From: Azospirillum rugosum
Lineage (GTDB): Bacteria > Pseudomonadota > Alphaproteobacteria > Azospirillales > Azospirillaceae
Length of the DNA stretch: 64,000 bases
Direction of reading: 5' to 3'
Assembly (NCBI RefSeq): GCF_017876155.1
Contig: NZ_JAGINP010000029.1
Location: 1-64,000, forward strand
In this document: positions 8,280-17,549 of the stretch, one piece after another
Layout: every line of letters starts with the position of its first letter
Numbering within the stretch: the first letter of the stretch is position 1
Program-made: the position numbers and the translations under genes
The notes under the pieces: generated by a model
Seen by the model: the letters and a program-made list of their open reading frames with translations, nothing else
Database searches by the model: none
What the model was told of the DNA's origin: nothing

Positions 8280-9347
8280 TCACCGACGGCGTTTGTCGCC
8301 TTCGGAGGCCTTGGGATCCCAGCCGGTGTCCGCGTTGAGCCCACGCGCCTGCTGCTCGGCGGGAGAGGAGCCGGGAGGCGGCTTGCCGGCCTGCATGCGC
8401 AACTCCCGCCATTTCAGCCGGAGATCGGCCAGCCGATGGCCGGGCGCATCATGGCCGAAGGCGCGGTGCTCGCCAGGCGGCACCGCTCCCTTGGTGCGGA
8501 CATGCGCCGCGACCGCGTCCACCCAGCTGTCGAAGGCCGCCATGAAGGCGGAGTCCGCGACCATGTGCTCGGCCTGATCCTCGGAATAGGGTTTGCCCTT
8601 GCCGGTCGTCGCGTGCGCCCACAGCCGGTCCGGCACCTCGATCCCGCTGTAGCGGCATTGCCAGACCAGTGACCGGTAGGCGTCGCGCTCGTTCCCGAAC
8701 GGCTCCTCGGCCGGGTCGAACCATGCCGGGTGCCGCAGCTTCTTCGGCCGGCCGTCGGGGGCAATCTCGTCGCCGCCCTCGTCGCCGTAGCAGAAGAAGG
8801 CGGCGGTCCGGCCCTCCAGGTGGTTCCGGCTGAGCGCCTCCCACTCCGGGCTGCGCTCCAGCGCCATGGCCTTCTCCGGGTCCTTGTGGTCGATCAGGTC
8901 CTCGCGCGGGTTGCCGCCGTTGGCGCAGACCAGCCGGTCGAACATGAGCTTCAGGTTGCTGGTCGGGCCGTACCAGTTGATCGGCCCGATGATCGCCCAG
9001 GCGTCCGCCAGGTCAAGCCGGGCGTAGAGGTCGAGGTCCCACATCAGGTCGGGTTCGGCCTTGTCGTCCTTGCCGTAGCAGTTGCACGGCCAGACGCACA
9101 GCGCCATGGAGGTCGAGGCGCAGGCGTTGCAGCTCTGGATGCGGGCGCGGCCGTAGAGGTTGCCGAGATCCTCCACGTCGATCTCGATATCCTGGGGAAG
9201 GCGCCGTTCCATCCTGAGCGCCAAAGCGCGTGCCTTGCTGTCCACGCCGGGGCAGTTGTACTGGCGCCGGTCGGAGCCGGCGATCACCAGAATGCGCAGC
9301 GGACGCTCGCCGGGCGCCTTGTGTCCGTTCGTATCGTCAGGCCGCAT
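8280..9347 (-). CDS. Flavodoxin-fold / iron-sulfur flavoprotein-like NADPH-dependent FMN reductase
   Basis: The protein is 355 aa. The first ~190 residues form a flavodoxin-like domain with an N-terminal LVIAGSDRR nucleotide loop and the flavin-side motif GPINWYGPTSNLKLMFDR near residue 121. A compact cysteine cluster (C73, C76, C84, C88 and C90 within QSCNACASTSMALCVWPCNC) resembles the cluster site of iron-sulfur flavoproteins. The C-terminal ~150 residues are polar and unrecognised, so the protein is longer than typical family members. It is probably a cytosolic electron-transfer protein or quinone reductase; the substrate is unknown. Confidence 0.65.
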   Translation of the reverse strand: MRPDDTNGHKAPGERPLRILVIAGSDRRQYNCPGVDSKARALALRMERRLPQDIEIDVEDLGNLYGRARIQSCNACASTSMALCVWPCNCYGKDDKAEPDLMWDLDLYARLDLADAWAIIGPINWYGPTSNLKLMFDRLVCANGGNPREDLIDHKDPEKAMALERSPEWEALSRNHLEGRTAAFFCYGDEGGDEIAPDGRPKKLRHPAWFDPAEEPFGNERDAYRSLVWQCRYSGIEVPDRLWAHATTGKGKPYSEDQAEHMVADSAFMAAFDSWVDAVAAHVRTKGAVPPGEHRAFGHDAPGHRLADLRLKWRELRMQAGKPPPGSSPAEQQARGLNADTGWDPKASEGDKRRR

Positions 9348-9356
9348 GGCGCACCG

Positions 9357-9624
9357 TCAGGACTCCTGGATGCTGCCGAGGAACATCATCCGCTCCCGCT
9401 TGATCTGGCCGAGGGCGTCGTTCTTCATCACCAGGATCTTCCCTGGCCGCCGGTACGTCACGCAGGTCGCACTGGAGGCCAGTGATCGCCGGCACCGGCG
9501 TGCGGTCCAGCTTGGCGTCATAGAGCCCGTTCAGCGGATGAACGTCGCCGGGCAGGCCGAAGACCATCTTCCGGCCCCATTCGACGAGCGTGTCCACCAG
9601 GATTTCGGACGCGTTGCGGGGCAT
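9357..9624 (-). pseudogene. Remnant of a thiamine-pyrophosphate enzyme (pyruvate-oxidase/POX type)
   Basis: The 5' end encodes a recognisable TPP-enzyme N-terminus (ASEILVDTLVEWG, then MVFGLPGD). Then the frame breaks. In another frame the last ~28 codons before the stop at 9357 encode a C-terminal-domain segment (ILVMKNDALGQIKRE then MFLGS) typical of pyruvate oxidase-like enzymes. Only about 90 of some 580 residues remain, so a large internal deletion plus a frameshift removed the catalytic core. Confidence 0.7.
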
Positions 9625-9745
9625 GGGCGGCTCCTGCGGCGAGGGAGGGATGCGGCGTCAACAGCGCGTCCTGCGAGACATCGCGGCACCATGGCCGTGC
9701 AATCCTGTTGGTACAGGCTGTCCCCGAAATCCTCGGAGCGGTGCG

Positions 9746-9868
9746 ATGGCCAAGGCGGAATCGAAGAAGCAGCAAATGGCGGCGGGTGCGGCGCTCGCGG
9801 CCAAGCGCGGCGACAAACCGGAATCGACCCTCCGGGGCGTCACGGCCATTGGCACAGGCCACCTATGA
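9746..9868 (+). CDS. Short DUF3008-like protein, possibly truncated
   Basis: This 40-aa frame starts MAKAESKKQQMAAGAALAAK and continues RGDKPESTLRG. That resembles the N-terminus of small alphaproteobacterial DUF3008 proteins, which are normally about 60 aa. The usual C-terminal half (an acidic SEKQL-type segment) is absent, so it may be a truncated remnant. Its stop overlaps the start of the next gene (ATGA). Function unknown. Confidence 0.4.
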   Translation: MAKAESKKQQMAAGAALAAKRGDKPESTLRGVTAIGTGHL

Positions 9869-10176
9869 CGGACAAGGGCCAGAAGACGCTCGACCGCGCC
9901 TACGACGGGTTGGAGGACCAGGCGCCCGACCGTGTCGCCCGCGCCATACGCTGGCTCCGCGATCCGAAAGCGCGCTGGATCCGCATCCCGCTGGGGGTGC
10001 TGTTCATCATCGGCAGCACGCTGTGGTTCCTGCCGGTGCTCGGCATCGAGATGCTGCCGCTTGGGCTGCTGCTCATTGCGCAGGACGTTCCCTTCCTGCG
10101 AAAGCCGGTCGGGCGGGCCATGATCTGGCTGGAACAGAAGTGGGCGGCGCTGCGGCGGCGCTGGTCCAACGGGTGA
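9865..10176 (+). CDS. Small inner-membrane protein of unknown function
   Basis: The protein is 103 aa. A hydrophilic N-terminus leads into one or two closely spaced membrane segments (about residues 48-75, LGVLFIIGSTLWFLPVLGIE then LPLGLLLIA) and a basic, tryptophan-containing C-terminal tail. Similar short proteins are common in alphaproteobacteria, but I know no function. The start overlaps the preceding stop by four bases, which suggests translational coupling. Confidence 0.6.
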   Translation: MTDKGQKTLDRAYDGLEDQAPDRVARAIRWLRDPKARWIRIPLGVLFIIGSTLWFLPVLGIEMLPLGLLLIAQDVPFLRKPVGRAMIWLEQKWAALRRRWSNG

Positions 10177-10304
10177 GGCCCGGCCGAAGGCAACGGCCGG
10201 CATACGCCGCAGGGTGAGGGAACCGCTTCGATCCCCTCCGGTTGCCATGGTGGACGAACCGCCGCCCGGCGCGCCCGCGCGCGTCCCCTGCAGGGAGCCT
10301 CCCC

Positions 10305-11519
10305 ATGAAAGCCGTCGTGTTCCACGGCGTCGGCGACATCCGTGTCGACGACGTGCCCGAACCCAAGATCCAAGCCCCCACCGACGCCATCGTCCGCATC
10401 ACGGCAAGCGCCATCTGCGGCACCGACCTGCACATGATCCGCGGCACGCTGCCCGGCATGAAGCCCGGCACCATCCTGGGTCACGAGGGCGTGGGCGTCG
10501 TCGAGGAGGTCGGCCCCATGGTGCGCAACCTGAAGCGCGGCGACCGCGTGGTGATCCCCTCGACCATCGGCTGCGGCTCGTGCAACTACTGCCGCTCCGG
10601 CTACTTCGCGCAGTGCGACACCGCCAACCCCAACGGCCCGCAGGCCGGTACGGCCTTCTTCGGCGGGCCGGAGATGACCGGTCCCTTCGACGGCCTGCAG
10701 GCCGAATACGTCCGCGTGCCCTACGCCAACGTCGGCCTCGTCAAGCTGCCGGACGGCGTCACCGACGACCAGGCGATCCTGCTCTCCGACATCTACCCGA
10801 CCGGCTTCTTCGGCGCGCATCTGGCCGAGATCAAGGACGGCGACATCGTCGCCGTGTGGGGTTGCGGGCCGGTCGGGCTGTTCGCGATCCTCAGCGCGCG
10901 CCAGATGGGCGCGTCGCGCATCATCGCGGTGGATGGCCATCCCTCGCGCCTGGACCGGGCACGGGCCTTGGGCGCCGAGGTGGTCAACTTCAACGAGGAG
11001 GATCCGATCCAGGCGATCCGCGACCTGACCGGCGGCATCGGGCCCGACCGCGCCATCGACGCGGTGGGGGTGGACGCCGAACGGCCGAAGTCCGGCCCGG
11101 CCGCCGCGCAATTGGAAAAGCAGGCCCAGCAGTTCCAGCAGGAGCTTCAGCAGATCGCGCCGCAGACCAACCCGCAGGGCGACCAGTGGAAGCCGGGCGA
11201 CGCCCCCTCGCTGGTGTCGACCTGGGCGGTGGAATCCCTGGCCAAGGCCGGGACCCTGTCCATCATCGGCGTCTATCCGCAAACGCACCGATTCTTCCCG
11301 ATCGGCGCGGTGATGAACAAGAACCTGACGATCAATTCCGGCAACTGCAACCATCGCAAGTACCTGCCCGAACTGGTCGCCATGGTCGCGTCGGGCGAGG
11401 TGGACCCGCTTCAGGTGCTCTCGCACGTCGAACCGATGACCAACGTGCTGGAGGCCTACAAGCAGTTCGACCTGCGCAAGCCCGGCTGGGTCAAGGTCGA
11501 GCTGGTGCCGGGGGTGTAG
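10305..11519 (+). CDS. Zinc-dependent alcohol dehydrogenase, formaldehyde-dehydrogenase-like
   Basis: This is a medium-chain zinc dehydrogenase, 404 aa. The start at 10305 follows a GGGAG ribosome site. Catalytic zinc ligands C38 and H60/E61 are present, as are the structural-zinc cysteines C90, C93, C96 and C104 and the nucleotide loop GCGPVG (186-191). A Gln-rich insertion of about 50 residues near 262-310 is characteristic of the glutathione-independent formaldehyde dehydrogenase-like subgroup. It may oxidise formaldehyde or another alcohol/aldehyde with NAD. It is not linked by operon to the C1 island 40 kb away. Confidence 0.8.
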   Translation: MKAVVFHGVGDIRVDDVPEPKIQAPTDAIVRITASAICGTDLHMIRGTLPGMKPGTILGHEGVGVVEEVGPMVRNLKRGDRVVIPSTIGCGSCNYCRSGYFAQCDTANPNGPQAGTAFFGGPEMTGPFDGLQAEYVRVPYANVGLVKLPDGVTDDQAILLSDIYPTGFFGAHLAEIKDGDIVAVWGCGPVGLFAILSARQMGASRIIAVDGHPSRLDRARALGAEVVNFNEEDPIQAIRDLTGGIGPDRAIDAVGVDAERPKSGPAAAQLEKQAQQFQQELQQIAPQTNPQGDQWKPGDAPSLVSTWAVESLAKAGTLSIIGVYPQTHRFFPIGAVMNKNLTINSGNCNHRKYLPELVAMVASGEVDPLQVLSHVEPMTNVLEAYKQFDLRKPGWVKVELVPGV

Positions 11520-11650
11520 GGACAAAAACACGGCGGCGGAACCGCGCCTGGAAGAAAGCCCGCCGGATAGGCCCTTCCTGGCACCGATCGGCCCGGCGGC
11601 GGGCGTTCCGCTCCGGGCCGACACGTGTCGTCCGTTCCGGCGAAGGCGCC

Positions 11651-12427
11651 TCAGAAAAGGCTCAGGGCGCCCGCGTTCCGGTACAGCATGTAGGCGGCCA
11701 CCGCGAACAGCACGCCCGCGAAGACCTGGGTCAGCGCGCCCTTGCGCGTGGACAACCCGACCGCGGCCCTCATGCCTGCGAAGCCGCCGACCACGCCACC
11801 GGCGATGAACAGTCCGGCGACCGTCCAATCGACCAGACCCGAGAGCGCGTAGTTGGCCGCCGTGGTCAAGCCGAAGGCCCCCACCGAGAACAGCGACGAG
11901 CCGATGGCGTTGAGCACCGCCATGCCGCTGCCGAGCAGGAGGCCGGGGACGATCAGGAAGCCACCGCCGATGCCGAAGAAGCCTGACACCGCTCCGGTCA
12001 GGAAACCGATGCCGATCAGGCGCACCGCGATCGTCTTGTCGATGCGCACCGTCGGGTCGCCCTCGTTTCCCCGGCTCCGAAGCATGGAGACCCCGACCAC
12101 GACCATCACCAGCGCGAACAGGAACAACAGGCTTTCGCCGTCGACAGCCTTGCCAAGGCTCGACCCGGCGAACGCGCCGACCACACCGGACGCGGCGAAG
12201 GTGGCCGCGCACGGCCACTTCACCGTCCCGGCCCGGGCGTGCTGGGCCAGGTTGGCGAAGGCGTTGGCGGCGACCGCCAGGGCACTGGTGCCGATGGCCA
12301 CGTGGGGATCGGGCACTCCCACGACATAGAGCAGCAGCGGCACGGCGAGGATCGAGCCGCCGCCCCCGATCAGGCCGAGGGAGAAGCCGACCAGGGAGCC
12401 GGACAGGACCGTGAGGAACTCGGACAT
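11651..12427 (-). CDS. Sulfite exporter TauE/SafE family (TSUP) transporter
   Basis: This integral membrane protein of 258 aa has about eight hydrophobic segments arranged as two repeats, each with a Gly-rich loop (GLIGGGGSILAVP near the N-terminus, FFGIGGGFLIVPGLL in the second half). The start at 12427 sits seven bases after the bigR stop on the same strand, so it is co-transcribed with bigR. In bigR loci elsewhere this transporter is thought to export sulfite formed from persulfide oxidation. The open frame extends upstream into bigR in another frame and is not used. Confidence 0.85.
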   Translation of the reverse strand: MSEFLTVLSGSLVGFSLGLIGGGGSILAVPLLLYVVGVPDPHVAIGTSALAVAANAFANLAQHARAGTVKWPCAATFAASGVVGAFAGSSLGKAVDGESLLFLFALVMVVVGVSMLRSRGNEGDPTVRIDKTIAVRLIGIGFLTGAVSGFFGIGGGFLIVPGLLLGSGMAVLNAIGSSLFSVGAFGLTTAANYALSGLVDWTVAGLFIAGGVVGGFAGMRAAVGLSTRKGALTQVFAGVLFAVAAYMLYRNAGALSLF

Positions 12428-12434
12428 CCTGGGG

Positions 12435-12770
12435 TTACTCGTGGCGCCCGGTGTTGCAGAACTGACGGTAGAGCTCGACGAGGATGGGGCGAACCCGGTC
12501 TGAGCCGATGCGGTAGAAGATGGCCGTGCCGTCCCGGCGGGTCGCCACGAGTCCCTCCTCGCGCAGCTTCGCGAGATGCTGGGACAGGTTGGACTGGGAG
12601 AGGCCGAGGCGCCGGACGAGTTCACCCACCGGCATCTCGCCCTCGAGCAGCGAGCACAGAATCATCAGGCGATGGCGGCTCGCGAGCGAGCGCAGGAACG
12701 CCTCGGCCTCCGCGGCACGGGCTTCCAACTCGGCGGGCTTCATCAGCAGATCGTCCAGCGCGCCCGGCAT
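12435..12770 (-). CDS. bigR: ArsR-family persulfide-sensing repressor BigR
   Basis: This winged-helix repressor has 111 aa with the ATG at 12770, which has a GGAG site upstream; a TTG at 12779 would add three residues. Two cysteines, C39 (LMILCSLLEGE) and C105 (RQFCNTG), match the pair that forms a sulfur-sensitive link in BigR/SqrR. The recognition helix is LSQSNLSQHLAKLR. It lies between the TauE/SafE gene (same strand) and divergent blh. A TAATATATTA palindrome overlies its likely -10 element, indicating autorepression. Confidence 0.88.
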   Translation of the reverse strand: MPGALDDLLMKPAELEARAAEAEAFLRSLASRHRLMILCSLLEGEMPVGELVRRLGLSQSNLSQHLAKLREEGLVATRRDGTAIFYRIGSDRVRPILVELYRQFCNTGRHE

Positions 12771-12797
12771 AACGTCCAACTCCGTAAATCAGTATTG

Positions 12798-12828
12798 ACT
12801 AATATATTAAGTTGGACCACCTGTTCAA
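12798..12828 (-). promoter_or_regulatory. bigR promoter with overlapping palindromic operator
   Basis: On the minus strand TTGAAC (12823-12828) is followed by 16 bases and TATATT (12801-12806), a reasonable sigma-70 promoter for bigR. The -10 lies inside the palindrome TAATATATTA (12800-12809), within the longer ACTAATATATTAAGT. The AT-rich palindrome in a very GC-rich genome between divergent bigR and blh is the obvious BigR operator. Confidence 0.6.
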
Positions 12829-12873
12829 GCGGTACCAGGAACGCCCTCTCAGCGGGCCAGCCAGGAGGTCTCC

Positions 12874-13737
12874 ATGAAACCCGACGTCATGCCGCTGTTC
12901 GACGAAGCGACCAACACCGTCAGCTATGTCGTCGTCGATCCCGCCACCCGGGCCGCGGCCCTGGTCGACAGCGTGCTCGACTTCGATCTGAAGTCCGGTC
13001 GTACCGCGACCGCTTCGGCCGACCGCATGGTCGCGCTGGTGCGTGAGCGCGGCCTCACGGTCGAGTGGATCCTGGAGACGCACATCCACGCCGATCACCT
13101 GTCGGCGGCGCCCTACCTGAAGGAACGGGTCGGCGGCCGCATCGGCATCGGCGAGCATATCCGTGAGGTCCAGAAGGTCTTCCGCGCCCTGTTCAACATG
13201 GAACCGGGCTTCGTGGCCGACGGGCGCCAGTTCGACCATCTGTTCGCCGACGGCGAACGGTTCCGCATCGGCCGGTTGGAGGCGCAGGCCATTCACACGC
13301 CCGGTCACACCCCGGCGGACATGACCTACGTCGTGGGCGACGCGGCTTTCGTCGGCGACACCCTGTTCCAGCCCGACTACGGCACGGCGCGCTGCGACTT
13401 CCCGGGCGGCGACGCCCACGCCCTGTACCGCTCGATCCGGCGCATCCTGGCCCTGCCGCCCGCGACGCGGGTCTTCACCGGCCATGATTACAAAGCACCC
13501 GGGCGGGACGAGTACGCCTGGGAGAGCACGGTCGCCGAGCAACGGGCGCGCAACGTGCACGTCCGGGACGGCGTGGCCGAGGACGAGTTCGTCGCGCTCC
13601 GCACGGCCCGCGACCGGACCCTGGACGTGCCGAAGCTGATCCTGCCCTCGGTGCAGGTGAACGTGCGGGCCGGGCAGCTGCCTCCACCCGAGGAGAACGG
13701 CAAACGCTACCTGAAGATCCCAATCGACGCGCTCTGA
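12874..13737 (+). CDS. blh: Persulfide dioxygenase-type metallo-beta-lactamase-fold hydrolase Blh
   Basis: The protein is 287 aa of the ETHE1/Blh family, which oxidises persulfide (GSSH) to sulfite. Iron ligands and fold motifs are visible: HIHADHLSA (H70, H72, D74 and H75), HTPGHT (H145), GDTLF (D162) and TGHDY (H204). A strong AGGAGG site precedes the ATG. It is divergent from bigR and controlled by the operator between them. Unlike some homologues it is not fused to a rhodanese; a separate rhodanese gene lies just downstream on the other strand. Confidence 0.88.
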   Translation: MKPDVMPLFDEATNTVSYVVVDPATRAAALVDSVLDFDLKSGRTATASADRMVALVRERGLTVEWILETHIHADHLSAAPYLKERVGGRIGIGEHIREVQKVFRALFNMEPGFVADGRQFDHLFADGERFRIGRLEAQAIHTPGHTPADMTYVVGDAAFVGDTLFQPDYGTARCDFPGGDAHALYRSIRRILALPPATRVFTGHDYKAPGRDEYAWESTVAEQRARNVHVRDGVAEDEFVALRTARDRTLDVPKLILPSVQVNVRAGQLPPPEENGKRYLKIPIDAL

Positions 13738-13849
13738 CCGCGGCGCTCTCTTCGAGGTGACCGGTGGAGGCTGCGGCTATTGCCCGGAGCGCTTCGGTGC
13801 CGGCCGCACATGCGGCCGAAGCCCGGCCGGCAAATGATGGAAATCCGCT

Positions 13850-14224
13850 TTAGCGTTCGACCGGGCCGGAGGCCGCCTGCCAGGCGCTCATGCCGCCGTT
13901 CAGGCGGTTGATTTCGCCGGTGTAGCCGCTCTCCGCCATCCTGGCCGAGGCCGGGCCGCAGCGCCGCCCGCTCTGGCAGTGGAAGACGAGGTGCTTGCCG
14001 GGCTCCACCGGCACGCGGCTCGGGTCGAACTGCGACAGCGGCACGAGGATGGCGCCGGGGATGTGGGCGGCGCGGTGCTCGTGCGCTTCGCGGACGTCGA
14101 CGATGGTCGCCGTGCCCTCCTTCAGCCAGCCCATGACGGTGGCGGGATCGACGGTCTTGATCTGAGCGTTCATGGTGCCGGAACTCCGATTGATGCCGAA
14201 TAGGCGAAGAAGCGTTTTCATCAT
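13850..14224 (-). CDS. Single-domain rhodanese (sulfurtransferase)
   Basis: The protein is 124 aa with one rhodanese domain. Catalytic Cys83 lies in HCQSGRRCG, a six-residue loop typical of thiosulfate/polysulfide rhodaneses, with a second Cys89. The DVREAHEH and HIPGAILVPL motifs are intact. It starts three bases after the RND pump gene ends on the same strand, so it is the last gene of an adaptor–pump–rhodanese operon. It probably moves sulfane sulfur between thiosulfate, glutathione and proteins, alongside SQR and Blh. Confidence 0.85.
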   Translation of the reverse strand: MMKTLLRLFGINRSSGTMNAQIKTVDPATVMGWLKEGTATIVDVREAHEHRAAHIPGAILVPLSQFDPSRVPVEPGKHLVFHCQSGRRCGPASARMAESGYTGEINRLNGGMSAWQAASGPVER

Positions 14225-14227
14225 GGT

Positions 14228-17200
14228 TTACCCTTGGGTTTCGACGAATTGGCCGCTGCGCGCGGGCGTGACCGGCGGACGTTCGGGTTCCGCGGGGCGC
14301 GCGGGTCGGGCTGGCGGGGCAGGGGCGTCGCCGCGCAGCACGATGTAGATCGCCGGGATGACCAGAACGGTCAGCAGCGTCGAACTCAGCAGGCCGAACA
14401 GCAGCGAGATCGCCAGCCCCTGGAAGATGGGGTCGGTCAGGATGAAGGCGGCGCCGATCATCGCGGCGACCGCCGTCAGCAGGATCGGCTTGAAGCGGAT
14501 GGCGCCCGCCTCCAGCACGGCCTCGCGCAGCGGCAGCCCGCGCTCCCGCAGGTGGCGGATGAAGTCCACCAGCAGGATGGAGTTGCGCACGATGATGCCC
14601 GCCAGCGCGATGAAGCCGATCATCGAGGTGGCGGTGAAGGCCGCCCCGAACAGCCAGTGGCCCAGCACGATGCCGATCAGCGTCAGCGGCACCGGCACCA
14701 GGATCACCAGCGGCAGCTTGAAGCTGCCGAACTGCCCGACCACCAGCAGGTAGATGCCCAGGATCGCCACCGCGAAGGCCGCCCCCATGTCGCGGAAGGT
14801 GACGTAGGTGATCTCCCACTCGCCCTCCCACAGCAGCGCGGGCTTGCTCTGGTCGTCGGGCTGGCCGTGCAGCAGGAACTCGGGCTCGCGGTCAAAGCCG
14901 GCGGCCTTCCAGTCGATCTGCTTCAGCCGGTCCTGCACCGCCAGCATGCCGTAGATCGGCGCCTCGAACCGGCCGGCGAGATCGGCCATGACCATTTCGG
15001 CGAAGCGGCCGTTGCGGCGGAACAGCGGGTAGGACGCAGGCTCCCGCGCCATGGTGACCAGATCGCCCAGTTCCACCGTGCCGCGCGCGCCGGGCACCGG
15101 CGTCGCCAGGATGCGTTCGGACAGGAACAGGCCGGATTTCGGCAGCCGCACCGAAATCTCGATGGGGTTGCGCCCGGCCCCGCGGTGCGAGTAGCCGACC
15201 GGCACGCCGCCGACCAGCGCCTGCAGCGTGTCGTAGACCGCCTGCTCCTCCACGCCGTGGAACTCCAGGCTCTCGCGGTCAAGCGCGAAGCGCAGCCGCT
15301 CGCCGGGCGGACGGACGGTGTCGTCCACGTCGACGATGAAATCCACGCTGCGGAAGGCGTCCTGGACGACGCGCGTCGCCTTGCGCCGCGTCTCGGCGTC
15401 GGGACCATAGACCTCGACCAGGAGGGTGGAGAGCACGGGCGGGCCGGGCGGCACCTCGACGACCTTGATGGAGGTCCCGTCGGGGACGGGCAGGTCCTTC
15501 AGCCGCGCCCGGATGTCGAGCGCGATGTCGTGGCTGCTCCGGCTGCGCTCGCCCTTGGGGGCGAGGTTGACCTGGAGGTCGCCTTGCTCCGGCTGGTCGC
15601 GCAGGTAGTAATGGCGCACCAGGCCGTTGAAGTTGAAGGGCGAGGCGGTGCCGCCATAGGCCTGGACGCTCGCCAGTTCCGGCAGATCGGCGATCTTCTG
15701 CGCGGCGGCCAGCAGGACGCGCTCCGTATCCTCCGGTGCGGCGCCACGCGGCAGGTCGACGACGACCTGGAGTTCCGATTTGTTGTCGAAGGGCAGCAGC
15801 TTGACCGCCACGTCCTTGGTGTAGAACAGCGCCGTGGAGGCCAGCGTCGCCACGCCGACCACCAGCAGGAACGTCCAGGCCCTACGCTTGCTGCGGATCA
15901 CCGGGCGCGCGACCGAGAGGTACAGGCGCCCCAGCACGCCGCCGCCGTGCTGGCCGTGGCTGTGGCCGTCCTCATGCCCCGCGGGCGCCTCGCCCGGCCG
16001 CAGCTTCACCATCAGCCAGGGCGTCAGCACCATGGCGACGAAGAAGCTGAAGAGCATGGCGGCCGACGCGTTGGCCGGGATCGGGCTCATGTAGGGGCCC
16101 ATCAGGCCGGACACGAACATCATCGGCAGCAGCGCCGCGATGACCGTCAGGGTGGCGACGATGGTCGGGTTGCCGACCTCCGCGACCGCCTCGATGGCGG
16201 CCTGGACCTTGTTGCGGCCGTCGCGCATGGACCAGTGGCGGTCAATGTTCTCCACCACCACGATGGCGTCGTCCACCAGGATGCCGATGGAGAAGATCAG
16301 CGCGAACAGGCTGACGCGGTTGATGGTGTAGCCCATCAGCCAGGACGCGAACATGGTCAGCAGGATGGTCGTCGGGATGACGATCAGCGTCACGATGCCC
16401 TCGCGCCAGCCGATCGCCAGCACGATCAGCGCAACGATGGTCGCGGTGGCGAGCGCCAGGTGGAACAGCAGCTCGTTGACCTTCTCGTTCGCCGTCTCGC
16501 CGTAGTTGCGGGTGACGGTCAGCGTCAGGTCCTTGGGCAGCGATTCCCGCTCGATGGCGTGGACGCGGTCCAGCACGCGCTCCGCGATGGTCACGGCGTT
16601 GGCGCCGGCGCGCTTGGCGATAGCGACGGTGACCGCGGGCGTGCGGACCAGGCTGCCCCCCGCCTTATTCTGGCCATCGGGCAGCAGGTTCCAGGCCGTG
16701 CTCTCGTCCGGCCGAGCGCCGACCACGATGTCGGCCACATCCTTGACGTAGACCGGGCGGCCGTCCCGCGTGGTCACCAGCAGCAGGCCGATGTCCGCCG
16801 TGCCCTGGAGCGTCTGCCCGGCCACCACCGGCAGGCTGCCGCCGTTGCTTCGCACCGAGCCGACGATGAAGGAGCGGTTGGCGTTCTTCACCTTGTCGAC
16901 GAGCTGGTTCAGCGTGACCCCGAACAGCGCCAGACGCTCCGGATCGGGCTCCACCCGGATCTGGTCGGGGCGGCCGCCGACGATGAAGCTGCGGCCGACG
17001 TCCTCCACCTGCACCAGTTGCGCGAGCAACTCGTCCGCGACGCCGTAGAGCGCGGTGTCGGTCCAGCGCGAGGCCGCTTCCGGCTTGGGGGCCAGCGTCA
17101 GGGTCAGGATCGCCACGTCGTTGATGCCGCGCCCGACGATCAGCGGCTCCGGAATGCCGAGCGGGATGCGGTTCATGTTGGCGCGCACCTTCTCGTGCAC

Positions 17201-17536
17201 GCGCAGGATCGCGTCGTCGGACGAGGTGCCGACCAGGAAGCGGGCGGTGACGACCACGCGGTCGTCCAGGGTCTGGCTGTAGGTGTGCTCGACCCCGTCG
17301 ATGCCCTTGACGATCTCCTCCAGCGGCTTGGTGACGAGTTCGACGGCGTCGTCCGCCTTCAGCCCGTCGGCGCGGACCAGGATGTCCACCATGGGCACGC
17401 TGATCTGCGGTTCCTCCTCCCGCGGCAGGGAGAGCAGGGCGACCGTGCCGACCACCAGCGAGGCCAGCAGCAGAAGCGGGGTGAGGGGGGAGCGGATGAA
17501 GGTCCGCGTCAGCACCCCGGACAGGCCGAGCTTCAT
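14228..17536 (-). CDS. RND-family efflux pump inner-membrane subunit
   Basis: This AcrB/MexB-like resistance-nodulation-division permease has 1102 aa. It has an N-terminal membrane helix, two large periplasmic loops and two blocks of membrane segments. A charged pair in FSIGILVDDAIVVVENIDRHW marks the proton-relay helix. The family exports small molecules from the periplasm or membrane using the proton gradient, together with the adaptor encoded just upstream. No outer-membrane factor is in the window. The unusual point is context: it is sandwiched between sulfide/persulfide genes and ends three bases from a rhodanese, so the cargo may be a sulfur compound (inference). Confidence 0.88.
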   Translation of the reverse strand: MKLGLSGVLTRTFIRSPLTPLLLLASLVVGTVALLSLPREEEPQISVPMVDILVRADGLKADDAVELVTKPLEEIVKGIDGVEHTYSQTLDDRVVVTARFLVGTSSDDAILRVHEKVRANMNRIPLGIPEPLIVGRGINDVAILTLTLAPKPEAASRWTDTALYGVADELLAQLVQVEDVGRSFIVGGRPDQIRVEPDPERLALFGVTLNQLVDKVKNANRSFIVGSVRSNGGSLPVVAGQTLQGTADIGLLLVTTRDGRPVYVKDVADIVVGARPDESTAWNLLPDGQNKAGGSLVRTPAVTVAIAKRAGANAVTIAERVLDRVHAIERESLPKDLTLTVTRNYGETANEKVNELLFHLALATATIVALIVLAIGWREGIVTLIVIPTTILLTMFASWLMGYTINRVSLFALIFSIGILVDDAIVVVENIDRHWSMRDGRNKVQAAIEAVAEVGNPTIVATLTVIAALLPMMFVSGLMGPYMSPIPANASAAMLFSFFVAMVLTPWLMVKLRPGEAPAGHEDGHSHGQHGGGVLGRLYLSVARPVIRSKRRAWTFLLVVGVATLASTALFYTKDVAVKLLPFDNKSELQVVVDLPRGAAPEDTERVLLAAAQKIADLPELASVQAYGGTASPFNFNGLVRHYYLRDQPEQGDLQVNLAPKGERSRSSHDIALDIRARLKDLPVPDGTSIKVVEVPPGPPVLSTLLVEVYGPDAETRRKATRVVQDAFRSVDFIVDVDDTVRPPGERLRFALDRESLEFHGVEEQAVYDTLQALVGGVPVGYSHRGAGRNPIEISVRLPKSGLFLSERILATPVPGARGTVELGDLVTMAREPASYPLFRRNGRFAEMVMADLAGRFEAPIYGMLAVQDRLKQIDWKAAGFDREPEFLLHGQPDDQSKPALLWEGEWEITYVTFRDMGAAFAVAILGIYLLVVGQFGSFKLPLVILVPVPLTLIGIVLGHWLFGAAFTATSMIGFIALAGIIVRNSILLVDFIRHLRERGLPLREAVLEAGAIRFKPILLTAVAAMIGAAFILTDPIFQGLAISLLFGLLSSTLLTVLVIPAIYIVLRGDAPAPPARPARPAEPERPPVTPARSGQFVETQG

Positions 17537-17549
17537 CGCACGCTCTCCT

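Noticed and set aside
11558..11604. GCCCGCCG / CGGCGGGC arms between the convergent alcohol dehydrogenase and TauE/SafE genes.
   Set aside because: Short GC-only arms with a 31-base loop are expected by chance here, and there is no T tract.
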